A DNA stretch of 5,682 bases from Verrucomicrobiota bacterium (GCA_019236035.1 JAFAJU010000171.1:1-5682), one strand, 5' to 3'; numbered from the stretch's first letter, positions 1 through 5,682 are shown. Numbers and translations: made by a program. The notes: generated from the letters alone by a model not told the origin.

Positions 1-402
1 CTGTTGGACGTCGAAGACGCGGTAGTCGCCGTCAAGGACCAGAAGGGAAAGGTTAAATTACACCAAGCTGTTAATCTAACCGAGCCGAACGCATTCAGCG
101 GTGGCTTTTGGGGAACGCTTATTGGACTAATCTTTTTGAGCCCCGTGCTAGGTTTCGCGATCGGCGTCTCAGTGGGCGCGGCTTCCGACGCACTCACAGA
201 AGTCGGAATCGACGATCATTTCATGAAGGAACTGGCGGCCACGATGACTCCCGGGAGTTCAACCTTATTCGTGCTGGTAAGAAAAGTTACGCCTGACGAG
301 TTGCTCGAAGAATTGAAGGGCACGGGCGGACGGGTCTTGAAGACATCCCTCACCCACGAGGACGCAGCTAAACTACAGGCCGCCTTGAGTGGAGCAAGAT
401 AA
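1..402 (+). CDS. DUF1269 family membrane protein, 5' end outside window
   Basis: The frame is open from the first base of the window to a TAA at 400-402. The visible 133 codons match the body of the DUF1269 family as I know it: a 'EDAVVAVKDQKGKVKLHQAVNL' like region (first ~25 residues), a glycine-rich hydrophobic stretch at about residues 32-63 (FWGTLIGLIFLSPVLG and following) that would form a membrane hairpin, then a soluble tail with PGSSTLFVLVRK and a final TSLTHEDAAKLQAAL. Family members usually run to about 165-175 aa, so some 35-40 N-terminal residues should lie left of the window; the TTG at 4 is therefore unlikely to be the true start. The family is of unknown function and is thought to sit in the inner membrane. 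The gene shows no lesion in the visible part. Family call is confident; no role can be assigned. Confidence 0.85.
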   Translation: MLDVEDAVVAVKDQKGKVKLHQAVNLTEPNAFSGGFWGTLIGLIFLSPVLGFAIGVSVGAASDALTEVGIDDHFMKELAATMTPGSSTLFVLVRKVTPDELLEELKGTGGRVLKTSLTHEDAAKLQAALSGAR

Positions 403-419
403 TGTGAACGAGTACCTGA

Positions 420-674
420 CGAAAGCGCCTTGCAGCTGAATGCGCCCTCGTTTCAAACATCCCGCAAGAAGAAGCTGGCCCCAAAAAACACAATTATAAG
501 CAGATCGCCGATGTGCTCGGCATTACCGAGCGCACGATCAAAGCGCATCATGCCCAGCTGATGCAAAAAATGGGGGTGCAATCGGCAGTCCAGTTGGGGC
601 GGGCTGTCGAGTGGCTTGGCGAGTTCTTTCAGGCTGCACCCGCGCTCGATATGGCGCAAGGGCAGAGCAAATGA
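420..674 (+). pseudogene. Orphan LuxR/FixJ-type helix-turn-helix fragment
   Basis: A frame open from just after a TGA (417-419) to TGA 672-674 encodes a clear C-terminal half of a LuxR/GerE DNA-binding domain: KQIADVLGITERTIKAHHAQ followed by LMQKMGVQSAVQLGRAVEWLGE (about 498-630), then a short tail. It covers the second half of the GerE domain, including the recognition helix (TERTIKAHHAQLMQKM). The usual opening of the domain (LTxREREVL) is not recognisable; the codons before 486 do not resemble it in any of the three frames. No ATG start precedes the domain, and there is no receiver domain, since DUF1269 ends only 18 bases upstream. By family knowledge this would be the output domain of a FixJ/NarL-like response regulator. 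I infer a truncated remnant. A short expressed HTH-only protein from a non-ATG start is possible but less likely. Confidence 0.7.
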
Positions 675-686
675 GGCTGAAACGTT

Positions 687-1082
687 TTGATTAAAATCCA
701 AAAAGTACTCAAATTAGAGCCAAAAGGGCGCGATGGTTCAGATGTGCTCTGGGAAACGGGCAAAGCCGCGTTCCTACATAAAATGCATGCTCCCAAAGAG
801 GCTCTGCACGCGGCCGATGCCACCAGAGAGAATGATGCGGCTAAGCAGGCTGAGGCCGACAAAGAAGAGCCTGGCACGAACAAAATGAAAAGGGCTGGAG
901 GCTACTGGGAAAAATCATCAAAAGCGGAAATTCCGATAAAAACGGCAACGGTGACGAAGGCCAAGGAAACGGCAAAAAGAGGAAACACCACGTCGACATC
1001 CAACGAGTTAGCGGCGCCGGTAAAGGAATTCAGTAGTAGAACAGGAATGTGCAGATCAAGAGGATTTCGCGGCGGGATTTAG
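687..1082 (+). CDS. Doubtful lysine/alanine-rich hypothetical ORF
   Basis: I do not recognise this 131-codon frame. It opens with TTG 13 bases after the LuxR remnant; the first ATG in frame is at 783, with no good ribosome binding site. The product is rich in Lys, Ala, Glu and Thr, with no hydrophobic segment, and reads as low-complexity and probably disordered (for example KTATVTKAKETAK). The + strand is markedly purine-rich from about 840 to 1060, as expected for Lys/Glu codons. The last 15 or so residues (SSRTGMCRSRGFRGGI) look like out-of-frame reading. A different frame over 1024-1149 reads more like a protein tail (DQEDFAAGFSPDYSPG), so a frameshift near 1020-1040 is possible. It may be a real small gene, a remnant or chance. 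Confidence 0.3.
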   Translation: MIKIQKVLKLEPKGRDGSDVLWETGKAAFLHKMHAPKEALHAADATRENDAAKQAEADKEEPGTNKMKRAGGYWEKSSKAEIPIKTATVTKAKETAKRGNTTSTSNELAAPVKEFSSRTGMCRSRGFRGGI

Positions 1083-1393
1083 CCCCGATTACTCTCCGGG
1101 ATGCGCCTACTTGCCGTACACAACATTTGAGAATAACTCGATTTTATAGCGAGGGCCTCGCTCATTGCACCACTGTTTTGAAGAGTTAGTAGCGAAGTCC
1201 AAAAGAGAGCGTCAAGAGGTAGGGGTTGATGTTTTGAACCCCTACATAGAAATGTAGGCCCGAACTCTCATAGCCAGATAGTCACGACGTTTAGGACCTC
1301 AGATTTCGACAATACTCGTGCGCAAGATAGTCATTACTACGAGAGGTCACACCTCGTCTGTTTCTGAAAGAGCCAGCAAATCACTTGATCAGA
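1083..1393. other. Non-coding spacer between converging genes
   Basis: No frame here has protein-like content apart from a short plus-strand tail ending at 1147-1149. The spacer separates the plus-strand left genes from the 3' end of the minus-strand monooxygenase, so transcripts from both sides would end here. It contains the paired hairpins at 1219-1258 and a weaker imperfect hairpin at 1339-1357. No T-run typical of an intrinsic terminator follows either one on either strand. Confidence 0.5.
1219..1258. repeat. Two overlapping, mutually exclusive perfect hairpins
   Basis: The first inverted repeat pairs GTAGGGGTT (1219-1227) with AACCCCTAC (1237-1245), 9 bp with a 9-base loop. The second pairs CCTACAT (1241-1247) with ATGTAGG (1252-1258), 7 bp with a 4-base loop. 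They share the bases 1241-1245, so only one can form at a time. Both are perfect. The stretch lies 136 bases past the monooxygenase stop codon. Neither strand shows a U-tract after the stems, so a classical terminator or attenuator is not supported. The structure itself is seen; its function is unknown. Confidence 0.5.
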
Positions 1394-2890
1394 CTACTTG
1401 TTCGCCAGCCGATTTAGGTAATCGGCGACCTCGGCTTCGTGTCTGGTGAAGAGTCCGACATAGCCGTCAGGACGAACGAGCCATATTCCACCCTCAGTGT
1501 AGGGTTCCCGCAGCGAAGCCTCGACCAGCTCGGGATAACGGCTAAGTAGCGATCCCAAGACGGAGGTCTCCTTTGCAAACAACGCAAAACGGGGAGTGTT
1601 ACCAGAGCCCACCTGAGGTTCATCTTTACGGATTGGTGCGCGTTTTCCGGCCTCCGGCTCGCCATGGACACTGGCGGATTGAACTGTCAGAGGGCTATTC
1701 GAGTAGCCGACCGCCAACTCAGAGAGGGCATTTGCCACGGCTTGAGTAACGTGTGCGAAGCCAAACATCAGCGAGGCGACGTGATTTCGAATGGACTGTT
1801 TAACCCCACCCTTCAGAACGGCCATGGAGGTAGCCCTTCCGGTCGCCTCGAGAACATGATGCGCCACAGCACTTCGCTCCGCACTGTAGCTGCTTAACAG
1901 TGGCTCAGGTTTGCAAAGGCCTCGAGTGACCAATGCTAACTTCCAAGCAAGATTATAAGCATCTTGCATTCCGGTATTCATGCCCTGGCCTCCGGCTGGA
2001 CTATGGACATGAGCCGCGTCGCCTGCTAAGAAGATGCGACCCGAACGGTAATCGGCGACTTTGCGTTCGTTGATGGTGAATGCGGAAAGCCAAACGGGAT
2101 CGCTCGCCCGTATTCCACCGGGCCCTCGGGCGTCGAGGATTTGTTGAACTTCCTCCAGGCTTGGCGCAGGACGGTTCCCTTCGCCGATCGGGCCCGACGA
2201 TTCTCCGACATCGGCAACAACCCGGTATCGGGTTCGTTGTATCGGAAAGAGGGCGAGCATTCCCTCCTTGTGCCAAAAAACGGTGATGCTGGGGTCCCCG
2301 ACGACACCGCTCAAATGAACGTCGGCGAGAACCCAGTCACTTGGCATGGTTTGACCGTGAAATTCCATTCCCAGCTGGTGGCGAACCGTGCTATGAGCAC
2401 CGTCGCATCCGATCAGCCAAGAGGCCGAAATGGTTTCTTCGGAGTGATCCTGCCGGACCAACCTGCAGGTCACTCGATCTGGCTCGGACTGGAACTCTTT
2501 CAATTTGACCTGCCGCTCTACGTTTAGGCCTAAAGTTGCTAAATGTTCCTCCAGCAGGCGCTCGGTATCGGCCTGCGGAATCATCAATCCGAAATTGTAT
2601 GGCGAGTCGATACCGGTCAGGTCTACATGGCCGATGTCCTCACGCCCCGAGAGTATCCGAGCTATTCGCACCTTTGAGCCGTTTGAGACAAAGCGCTGCG
2701 CCAGTTCGGCACCCATCCGATCCAGCAGTTCGAGGGTGCGAGACCACACGACCAGAGCCTTTGACTTATCGGTTCGTTGAGTATTCTGGTCGATAATGCG
2801 GACTGAAAGTCCGTAGCGTGAGAGTTCCGAAGCCATGGTCAGGCCAACTGGCCCTGCTCCGGTCACCAAAACGTCGCAATTCGTATTCAT
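1394..2890 (-). CDS. FAD-dependent aromatic-type monooxygenase (group A, PheA/TfdB-like)
   Basis: A 498-residue flavoprotein monooxygenase with all fingerprints of the FAD_binding_3 (PF01494) group A hydroxylases. From the ATG: Rossmann GAGPVG at 11-16 with Asp34 ending the second strand; the NAD(P)H-contacting DG motif in WLIGCDGAHSTVRHQLG (about 158-174); the GD motif in GRIFLAGDAAHVHSPAGGQG (from 284), with the flavin-proximal helix continuing MNTGMQDAYNLAWKL. A linker with EPEAGKRAPI (about 411-420) leads to a C-terminal thioredoxin-like domain ending in WLVRPDGYVGLF. Such enzymes use NAD(P)H and O2 to hydroxylate an aromatic or polyketide-like substrate in the cytoplasm; the substrate cannot be told. 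I chose ATG 2890 because the family starts just before the Rossmann strand and a protein-like upstream frame stops at 2895-2897. A GTG at 2935 would add 15 residues. No Shine-Dalgarno is evident at 2890, so coupling to upstream translation is plausible. The gene is intact. Confidence 0.92.
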   Translation of the reverse strand: MNTNCDVLVTGAGPVGLTMASELSRYGLSVRIIDQNTQRTDKSKALVVWSRTLELLDRMGAELAQRFVSNGSKVRIARILSGREDIGHVDLTGIDSPYNFGLMIPQADTERLLEEHLATLGLNVERQVKLKEFQSEPDRVTCRLVRQDHSEETISASWLIGCDGAHSTVRHQLGMEFHGQTMPSDWVLADVHLSGVVGDPSITVFWHKEGMLALFPIQRTRYRVVADVGESSGPIGEGNRPAPSLEEVQQILDARGPGGIRASDPVWLSAFTINERKVADYRSGRIFLAGDAAHVHSPAGGQGMNTGMQDAYNLAWKLALVTRGLCKPEPLLSSYSAERSAVAHHVLEATGRATSMAVLKGGVKQSIRNHVASLMFGFAHVTQAVANALSELAVGYSNSPLTVQSASVHGEPEAGKRAPIRKDEPQVGSGNTPRFALFAKETSVLGSLLSRYPELVEASLREPYTEGGIWLVRPDGYVGLFTRHEAEVADYLNRLANK

Positions 2891-2894
2891 TTGT

Positions 2895-3198
2895 TTATCG
2901 AATGCAATGGTTAGGTTTCGATTGTCTGCTACCACTCGACCCCAGAAAACCGACAGGGACGTTCTGGTGCGCTAGATCCGTTTCAATCAATTCTTCAAAA
3001 ACCTTCTCTCGTCCAGCGATTAGAACTGGGTGTGTTTAGAACGCCTTCGTCCGTCAACCACGAGAACAGCATCCCGATTGCGACCCTATGCTTCTCGTCG
3101 TCGCCAATTCTACCTGACTGCGCTCTGTTCGGATCGAGGCACCTAACGGTCTCTTCGATGGCCGGATCTGGCCAAAGGCAGGCTGAAGCCGCGCGCGC
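2895..3198 (-). pseudogene. Frameshifted gene remnant upstream of the monooxygenase
   Basis: Two minus-strand frames join into one protein-like product. The first runs from 3198 (just after a TAG at 3199-3201) and contains WPDPAIEETVRCLDPN, then DDEKHRVAIGMLFSWLTDEG, up to VLNTP near 3033; it then degrades into SSNRWTREGF and stops at 2995-2997. The second is open from 3035 to TAA 2895-2897 and carries on with PVLIAGREKVFEELIETDLA and HQNVPVGFLG. A single indel around 3028-3040 would fuse them into about 100 residues. The TAA lies 4 bases before the monooxygenase ATG, the spacing expected of operon neighbours. I do not recognise the family, and no start codon is evident. A plus-strand frame at 3032-3265 overlaps but looks less protein-like. 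Judged by eye only. Confidence 0.35.
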
Positions 3199-3310
3199 CT
3201 ATGGCGCAACAGCGGCGTCACAACTTTCTTCCCTCGTGGGCTACGCAGTCACCCTCGCGAGATAAGAAAGCTGCTCCTCGCAGTCGAGTTCTTTTGGATT
3301 CGAGGTCGGC

Positions 3311-3435
3311 ATGACCCACATTCAAGGGCCGGCTTCCGTCCTCGACCGATTCTGCTCTTTACCAATCAACTCGGCGTCGATGCGTACTGGCAGGCGCTCG
3401 AAAAACTACTCGATGCAAAAGGAGAAATAATATGA
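3311..3435 (+). pseudogene. Short frameshifted ORF preceding the hydrolase
   Basis: An ATG at 3311, with GAGG 5 bases upstream, begins MTHIQGPASVLDR. The frame then turns into unlikely sequence. The neighbouring frame takes over with ILLFTNQLGVDAYWQALEKL and LDAKGEII, stopping at TGA 3433-3435. A single indel near 3346-3360 would give a continuous product of about 42 residues. The helical, amphipathic ending looks like genuine protein, but I do not recognise the family and it may be only the end or the start of a longer gene. Its stop overlaps the next ATG (ATGA), a hallmark of translationally coupled operon genes. Confidence 0.35.
3418..3434 (+). promoter_or_regulatory. Strong ribosome binding site with ATGA stop/start overlap
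   Basis: AAAGGAG (3418-3424) sits 7 bases before ATG 3432-3434, and that ATG overlaps the TGA (3433-3435) of the preceding fragment. This is the best Shine-Dalgarno in the window. It serves a frame that now dies after 19 codons at a TAA, which supports the view that a real gene once started here and later decayed. Confidence 0.55.
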
Positions 3436-3690
3436 CCAACACACAACATCGTCTCGTTTCTGGCCCCCGACCCCGAGGTTCGAGCTTATAAGCAACAAAC
3501 TTCTTGAAGAACGCGCTCTACGCGCTTAACACGCTCGCGCTGCCCCGTGGAGCCGCTCAATCCTACATCGTAGACCGAGATTTATCTTGCTCACACCGCG
3601 AAGGCCGCATAGCCTTCATGTCAGCGACGCCCGCTTCGCGCTTTTCAACATCAAGCGGGACATCCCCGAGGAGTGGGAGCATCACCATGA
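3432..3690 (+). pseudogene. Multiply frameshifted gene remnant directly before the hydrolase
   Basis: Behind the good RBS and ATG 3432, protein-like segments hop between the three plus frames: MTNT, then NIVSFLAPDPEVRAYKQQTS (3445-3504), then KNALYALNTLALPRGAAQ (from 3507), then EIYLAHTAKAA (about 3578-3610) and HVSDARFALFNIKRDIPEEW (about 3617-3676). Read together they give one plausible soluble protein of about 80 residues, requiring at least three indels. I do not recognise the family. The last segment ends where the hydrolase ATG begins, so this would have been the preceding, possibly overlapping, gene of the same operon. The long TTG-started frame that extends the hydrolase N-terminally (from 3504) draws its first 61 residues from this debris. 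Confidence 0.4.
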
Positions 3691-4847
3691 AAAACATGCA
3701 CGTGGGGTGGATCAGCGATCTGCATCCAGACACCAGCCTCAACTTCCAACTCAATCGATGGATGACTTACGGCGGGCCCCGCTGGGCCGAAGATGTTCGT
3801 CCCATCATACCGAAGCTAACCTCCTATGATAGCTGGAAAGAGACATTCATCGACCTCGGAGAGCGTGCACTGACCGGCGGCCGACCATTCCACGCCGCGC
3901 TCCACTTCCGCAGCGCGGAATTTTTCATGACGACGGACGATCCACGTAAACAGCCGCTCCGGACGCGCTTGCTTCAGCTTTTGCGCGCGGAGGCCGGCGT
4001 CTCAGAGGCTGACCGTCGCTGGGTCCCATGCGACGGAGCACAGCTACCGGCATGGCAATTCGTGGCGCCGCGCTCGAAAGGGACCTTCGTCATCTTCGGT
4101 GGGTTCGATTCGTATATCGAGGAGTTCTTCCCGTTCCTTACTCAGATGCGCGATGATGGATGGACCGTCGTCGCCTTCGAAGGTCCGGGCCAAGGGACAG
4201 CGCTGGAAGACGGACGAACCATACTGACACCGGACTGGCACCGGCCCGTTGCCGCTGTTCTCGACGCGTTCGGCCTCGACGATGTCACGCTCGTCGGCCT
4301 CTCTCTCGGCGGCTGTCTGGTGATACGCGCGGCGGCGTTCGAGCCGCGTGTTCGTCGTGTCATTGCCTGGGACATAATGACGGACCTCTTTGCGTGCACG
4401 ACGGCAACGTTGCCTCCCGCTCTGCGAGATCTCATCAACAATGCCACCAGCGCCGACACGGAGCGCGATCTTGATGATGCGATCCGTACCGCCCAGACGA
4501 AGAGCCCGGTGACCGATTGGTCGATGAAACAGGCGTCACACATATTCGGATGTGGGACACCGCACGAAGTGTTTACCCGGGCGCGGGCCTTCCACACGCG
4601 TGACGTTTCGGAGCATGTGCGGCAAGACGTTCTGCTGATGGCGGGCGCGCAAGATCATTATGTGCCGCTGGAACAGGCTTTCGAACAGGCGCGGCTGCTG
4701 TCTGCCGCTCGCTCGATGACGCTGCGCATTTTCACGAAGGACGAATACGCACAAATGCACTGCCAGAGCGGAAACTTTCCTTTGGCCATGCGCTTGGCGG
4801 AAGACTGGGTGGAAGAGCGCGCACGCGCACCACACTACGCGGGATAG
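3687..4847 (+). CDS. Alpha/beta hydrolase, FrsA / dihydroxypseudooxynicotine hydrolase-like
   Basis: A 386-residue alpha/beta hydrolase. Visible catalytic parts: a GGFDSYIEE segment (139-147) after the first core strand, in the oxyanion-hole region; FEGPGQG (164-170), typical of this group; nucleophile elbow GLSLGG with Ser206; acid Asp323 in AGAQDHYVP; His358 in EYAQMHCQSG. The first 130 residues form the helical cap-bearing N-terminal part usual in FrsA-like and 2,6-dihydroxypseudooxynicotine hydrolase-like enzymes, which run 360-415 aa. The latter cleave a C-C bond beside a ketone; others in the group are esterases, so the substrate is open. No signal peptide is seen, so it is probably cytoplasmic. 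I chose ATG 3687 because GGGAG (3675-3679) lies 7 bases upstream and the frame further upstream (TTG 3504, +61 residues) is made of debris. It is intact and diverges from the monooxygenase, perhaps serving the same catabolic route. Confidence 0.88.
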   Translation: MKNMHVGWISDLHPDTSLNFQLNRWMTYGGPRWAEDVRPIIPKLTSYDSWKETFIDLGERALTGGRPFHAALHFRSAEFFMTTDDPRKQPLRTRLLQLLRAEAGVSEADRRWVPCDGAQLPAWQFVAPRSKGTFVIFGGFDSYIEEFFPFLTQMRDDGWTVVAFEGPGQGTALEDGRTILTPDWHRPVAAVLDAFGLDDVTLVGLSLGGCLVIRAAAFEPRVRRVIAWDIMTDLFACTTATLPPALRDLINNATSADTERDLDDAIRTAQTKSPVTDWSMKQASHIFGCGTPHEVFTRARAFHTRDVSEHVRQDVLLMAGAQDHYVPLEQAFEQARLLSAARSMTLRIFTKDEYAQMHCQSGNFPLAMRLAEDWVEERARAPHYAG

Positions 4848-4962
4848 TGGCGAGGTGTCATGAGTCTTGTCTAATCGCGGGTGAAGAAGGAGAAGGTGCC
4901 CACCAGAGCGTCGCGTGTCGCGCCGATAACACAACCGGGCCGCCGAAGTCTGCTCTCCGGTC

Positions 4963-5334
4963 ATGCACAACGGCAAACGCTATCGCAGACTGAACGCTCT
5001 GGCTCAGAAGGATCACGCACTGCTTCTGGCCGTCAGTCGCGGTGAGTTTATGCTCAGCGCTATTCGCAACGCTGACTTACGCGCATTCTCCACGCCGCTG
5101 CAATTCGAATACTATCTGACGCGTGCTCTCGAAGAAGCCTACAAGGTCGGCCAGAAACCGGTCGGCGCGGATATGATCGAAAATGTGCTCGCCAAGGATA
5201 TTAATGGGCTGGAACCAAGGCTGACCAGGCAAGGTTACAACGCGAAGGTCTTGGCAGAGCTTCTAATCGCACACCGTTACTTTTCCCATACATTGAGCCA
5301 CGCCAGGGGTAGGCTTCGTCCAACAGTCGAGTAA
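4963..5334 (+). pseudogene. C-terminal remnant of transposon-associated ExeA/GspA-like AAA ATPase
   Basis: The frame has no Walker A or B motif. It opens (residues 8-38) with RRLNALAQK, ALLLAVSRGEF and AIRNADL, which match the lid region of ExeA/GspA-type AAA ATPases (compare the family's 'RRINILADKALLAA ... V..AI.D'), but in shortened form: the expected spacer between LS and AIRNADL is missing. It then gives YLTRALEEAYKVGQKPVGAD and MIENVLAKDINGLEPRLTRQ-GYNAKVLAELL (50-101), a C-terminal extension I associate with ATP-binding subunits encoded beside transposases. After AELL the family pattern (NARPxEIRxFLxG) is lost, so the 3' end is also altered. The ATG at 4963 is a convenience; sequence between it and the TAA at 4927-4929 is unrelated. 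I infer a doubly truncated, non-functional piece. The broad family is fairly secure; the element type is from memory. Confidence 0.6.
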
Positions 5335-5431
5335 GTCTCCGCAATCAGCTTACATCGCCATGTCGCATTTGGTAATCCCTTGTGTGTATTAAGGTTTCTG
5401 GATTTGGATGACCCCCAAAACTGTGCCTTGT

Positions 5432-5682
5432 TTAGCTGCTAATTTTTGGGAGCCGAATTCCGACACTGTCTTGCAGCCTCTCTTCCGTGAAATCGTATTC
5501 CCCAAGCAGGTTCAGGTGCCGCCAGGCAACCGCTCAGCCGTGTGCCACCGCATCAAGAAGCGCCTGCCGTTGCGCCTCATCTTTGGCGTCTTCCAGCTTC
5601 TGCGAAAGATAGAGATAGTTCCAGCAGACGATGCAGTTTTTGATGAGCCGCTTGCAGGCTTCGGCCATCTCCTGGTCTTCTT
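5432..5682 (-). pseudogene. tnpA: Tn3-family transposase C-terminus with in-frame stop, cut by window edge
   Basis: From the right edge, the minus strand encodes EACKRLIKNCIVCWNYLYLS, QKLEDAKDEAQRQALLDAVA, HG, then a TGA (complement of 5534-5536), and in the same frame AVAWRHLNLLGEYDFTEERL, QDSVGIRLPKISS and TAA (complement of 5432-5434). This is the conserved C-terminal end of Tn3-family TnpA (DDE transposase): 'RL..N.I..WN.LYLS..L' and 'VAHGS...W.H.NLLGEYDF'. The expected Ser after AHG is replaced by the stop, consistent with a single TCA/TCG-to-TGA change. The protein would lose its last 34 residues. TnpA is normally about 1000 aa, so most of it lies right of the window. In Tn3 elements tnpA ends close to a terminal inverted repeat, so the element's end should be within a few hundred bases left of 5432; no clear 38-bp repeat is seen in the right orientation. 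Confidence 0.8.

Noticed and set aside
453..701. Minus-strand frame opposite the LuxR fragment
   Set aside because: The plus strand has clear helix-turn-helix homology; this frame is its antisense.
1339..1357. Imperfect hairpin (GAGGT/ACCTC with a bulge) as terminator of the monooxygenase gene
   Set aside because: The perfect stem is only 5 bp and no T-run follows on either strand.
2891..2935. GTG start 15 codons upstream for the monooxygenase
   Set aside because: Group A hydroxylases normally begin a few residues before the Rossmann strand, as ATG 2890 does, and a protein-like upstream frame ends at 2895. It remains possible.
3032..3265. Plus-strand 77-codon frame between the divergent genes
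   Set aside because: No motif and no ribosome binding site; the minus-strand frames over the same bases read more like protein and fit the operon layout.
3504..3686. TTG-started N-terminal extension of the hydrolase by 61 residues
   Set aside because: The extension reads through the frameshifted debris and has no matching part in the hydrolase family; ATG 3687 has a proper GGGAG ribosome binding site and gives a typical family length.
4142..4597. Long minus-strand frame (151 codons) opposite the hydrolase
   Set aside because: It is rich in Arg and Ser with no motif, as expected of an antisense frame of GC-rich coding DNA.
5414..5450. CCCAAAA...TTTTGGG inverted repeat near the tnpA stop as a terminator
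   Set aside because: The arms are 7 bp with a 23-base loop and no U-tract follows; part of it is tnpA coding sequence.
5534..5536. TGA in tnpA as a selenocysteine or recoding site
   Set aside because: Tn3 transposases have no known selenocysteine and the position is normally Ser; a nonsense mutation in a decaying element is simpler.

Overview
The window looks like an accessory stretch of a proteobacterial chromosome or plasmid, most likely alphaproteobacterial. This is inferred from protein resemblance only: a DUF1269 membrane protein, a FixJ/LuxR-type helix-turn-helix, a Tn3-family transposase end and moderate-to-high GC. Two full-length enzyme genes are intact. Most of the rest is gene debris.

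Left (1-1393): the C-terminal three quarters of a DUF1269 membrane protein is cut by the window edge. It is followed by an orphan LuxR-type DNA-binding half without a start codon or receiver domain, then a doubtful lysine/alanine-rich ORF, then a 311-base spacer holding two perfect hairpins that share one arm and so exclude each other.

Centre (1394-4847): two intact genes point away from each other. On the minus strand is a group A FAD-dependent aromatic-type monooxygenase (about 498 aa). On the plus strand is an alpha/beta hydrolase of about 386 aa with a visible Ser-Asp-His triad, resembling the FrsA/2,6-dihydroxypseudooxynicotine hydrolase group. The 0.8 kb between them is not an ordinary promoter region. 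It holds protein-like segments broken by frameshifts: one on the minus strand ending 4 bases before the monooxygenase ATG, and at least two on the plus strand leading into the hydrolase. The two enzymes would fit a small catabolic island (ring hydroxylation, and hydrolysis of a ketone or ester side chain), but no substrate can be read from the sequence.

Right (4848-5682): transposon debris. There is the C-terminal piece of an ExeA/GspA-like AAA ATPase of the sort encoded beside transposases, then, convergent to it, the C-terminus of a Tn3-family TnpA interrupted by an in-frame TGA and running off the right edge.

I see no RNA gene, CRISPR array or convincing new system. The most informative aspect is the contrast between two intact enzyme genes and the decayed sequence around them.
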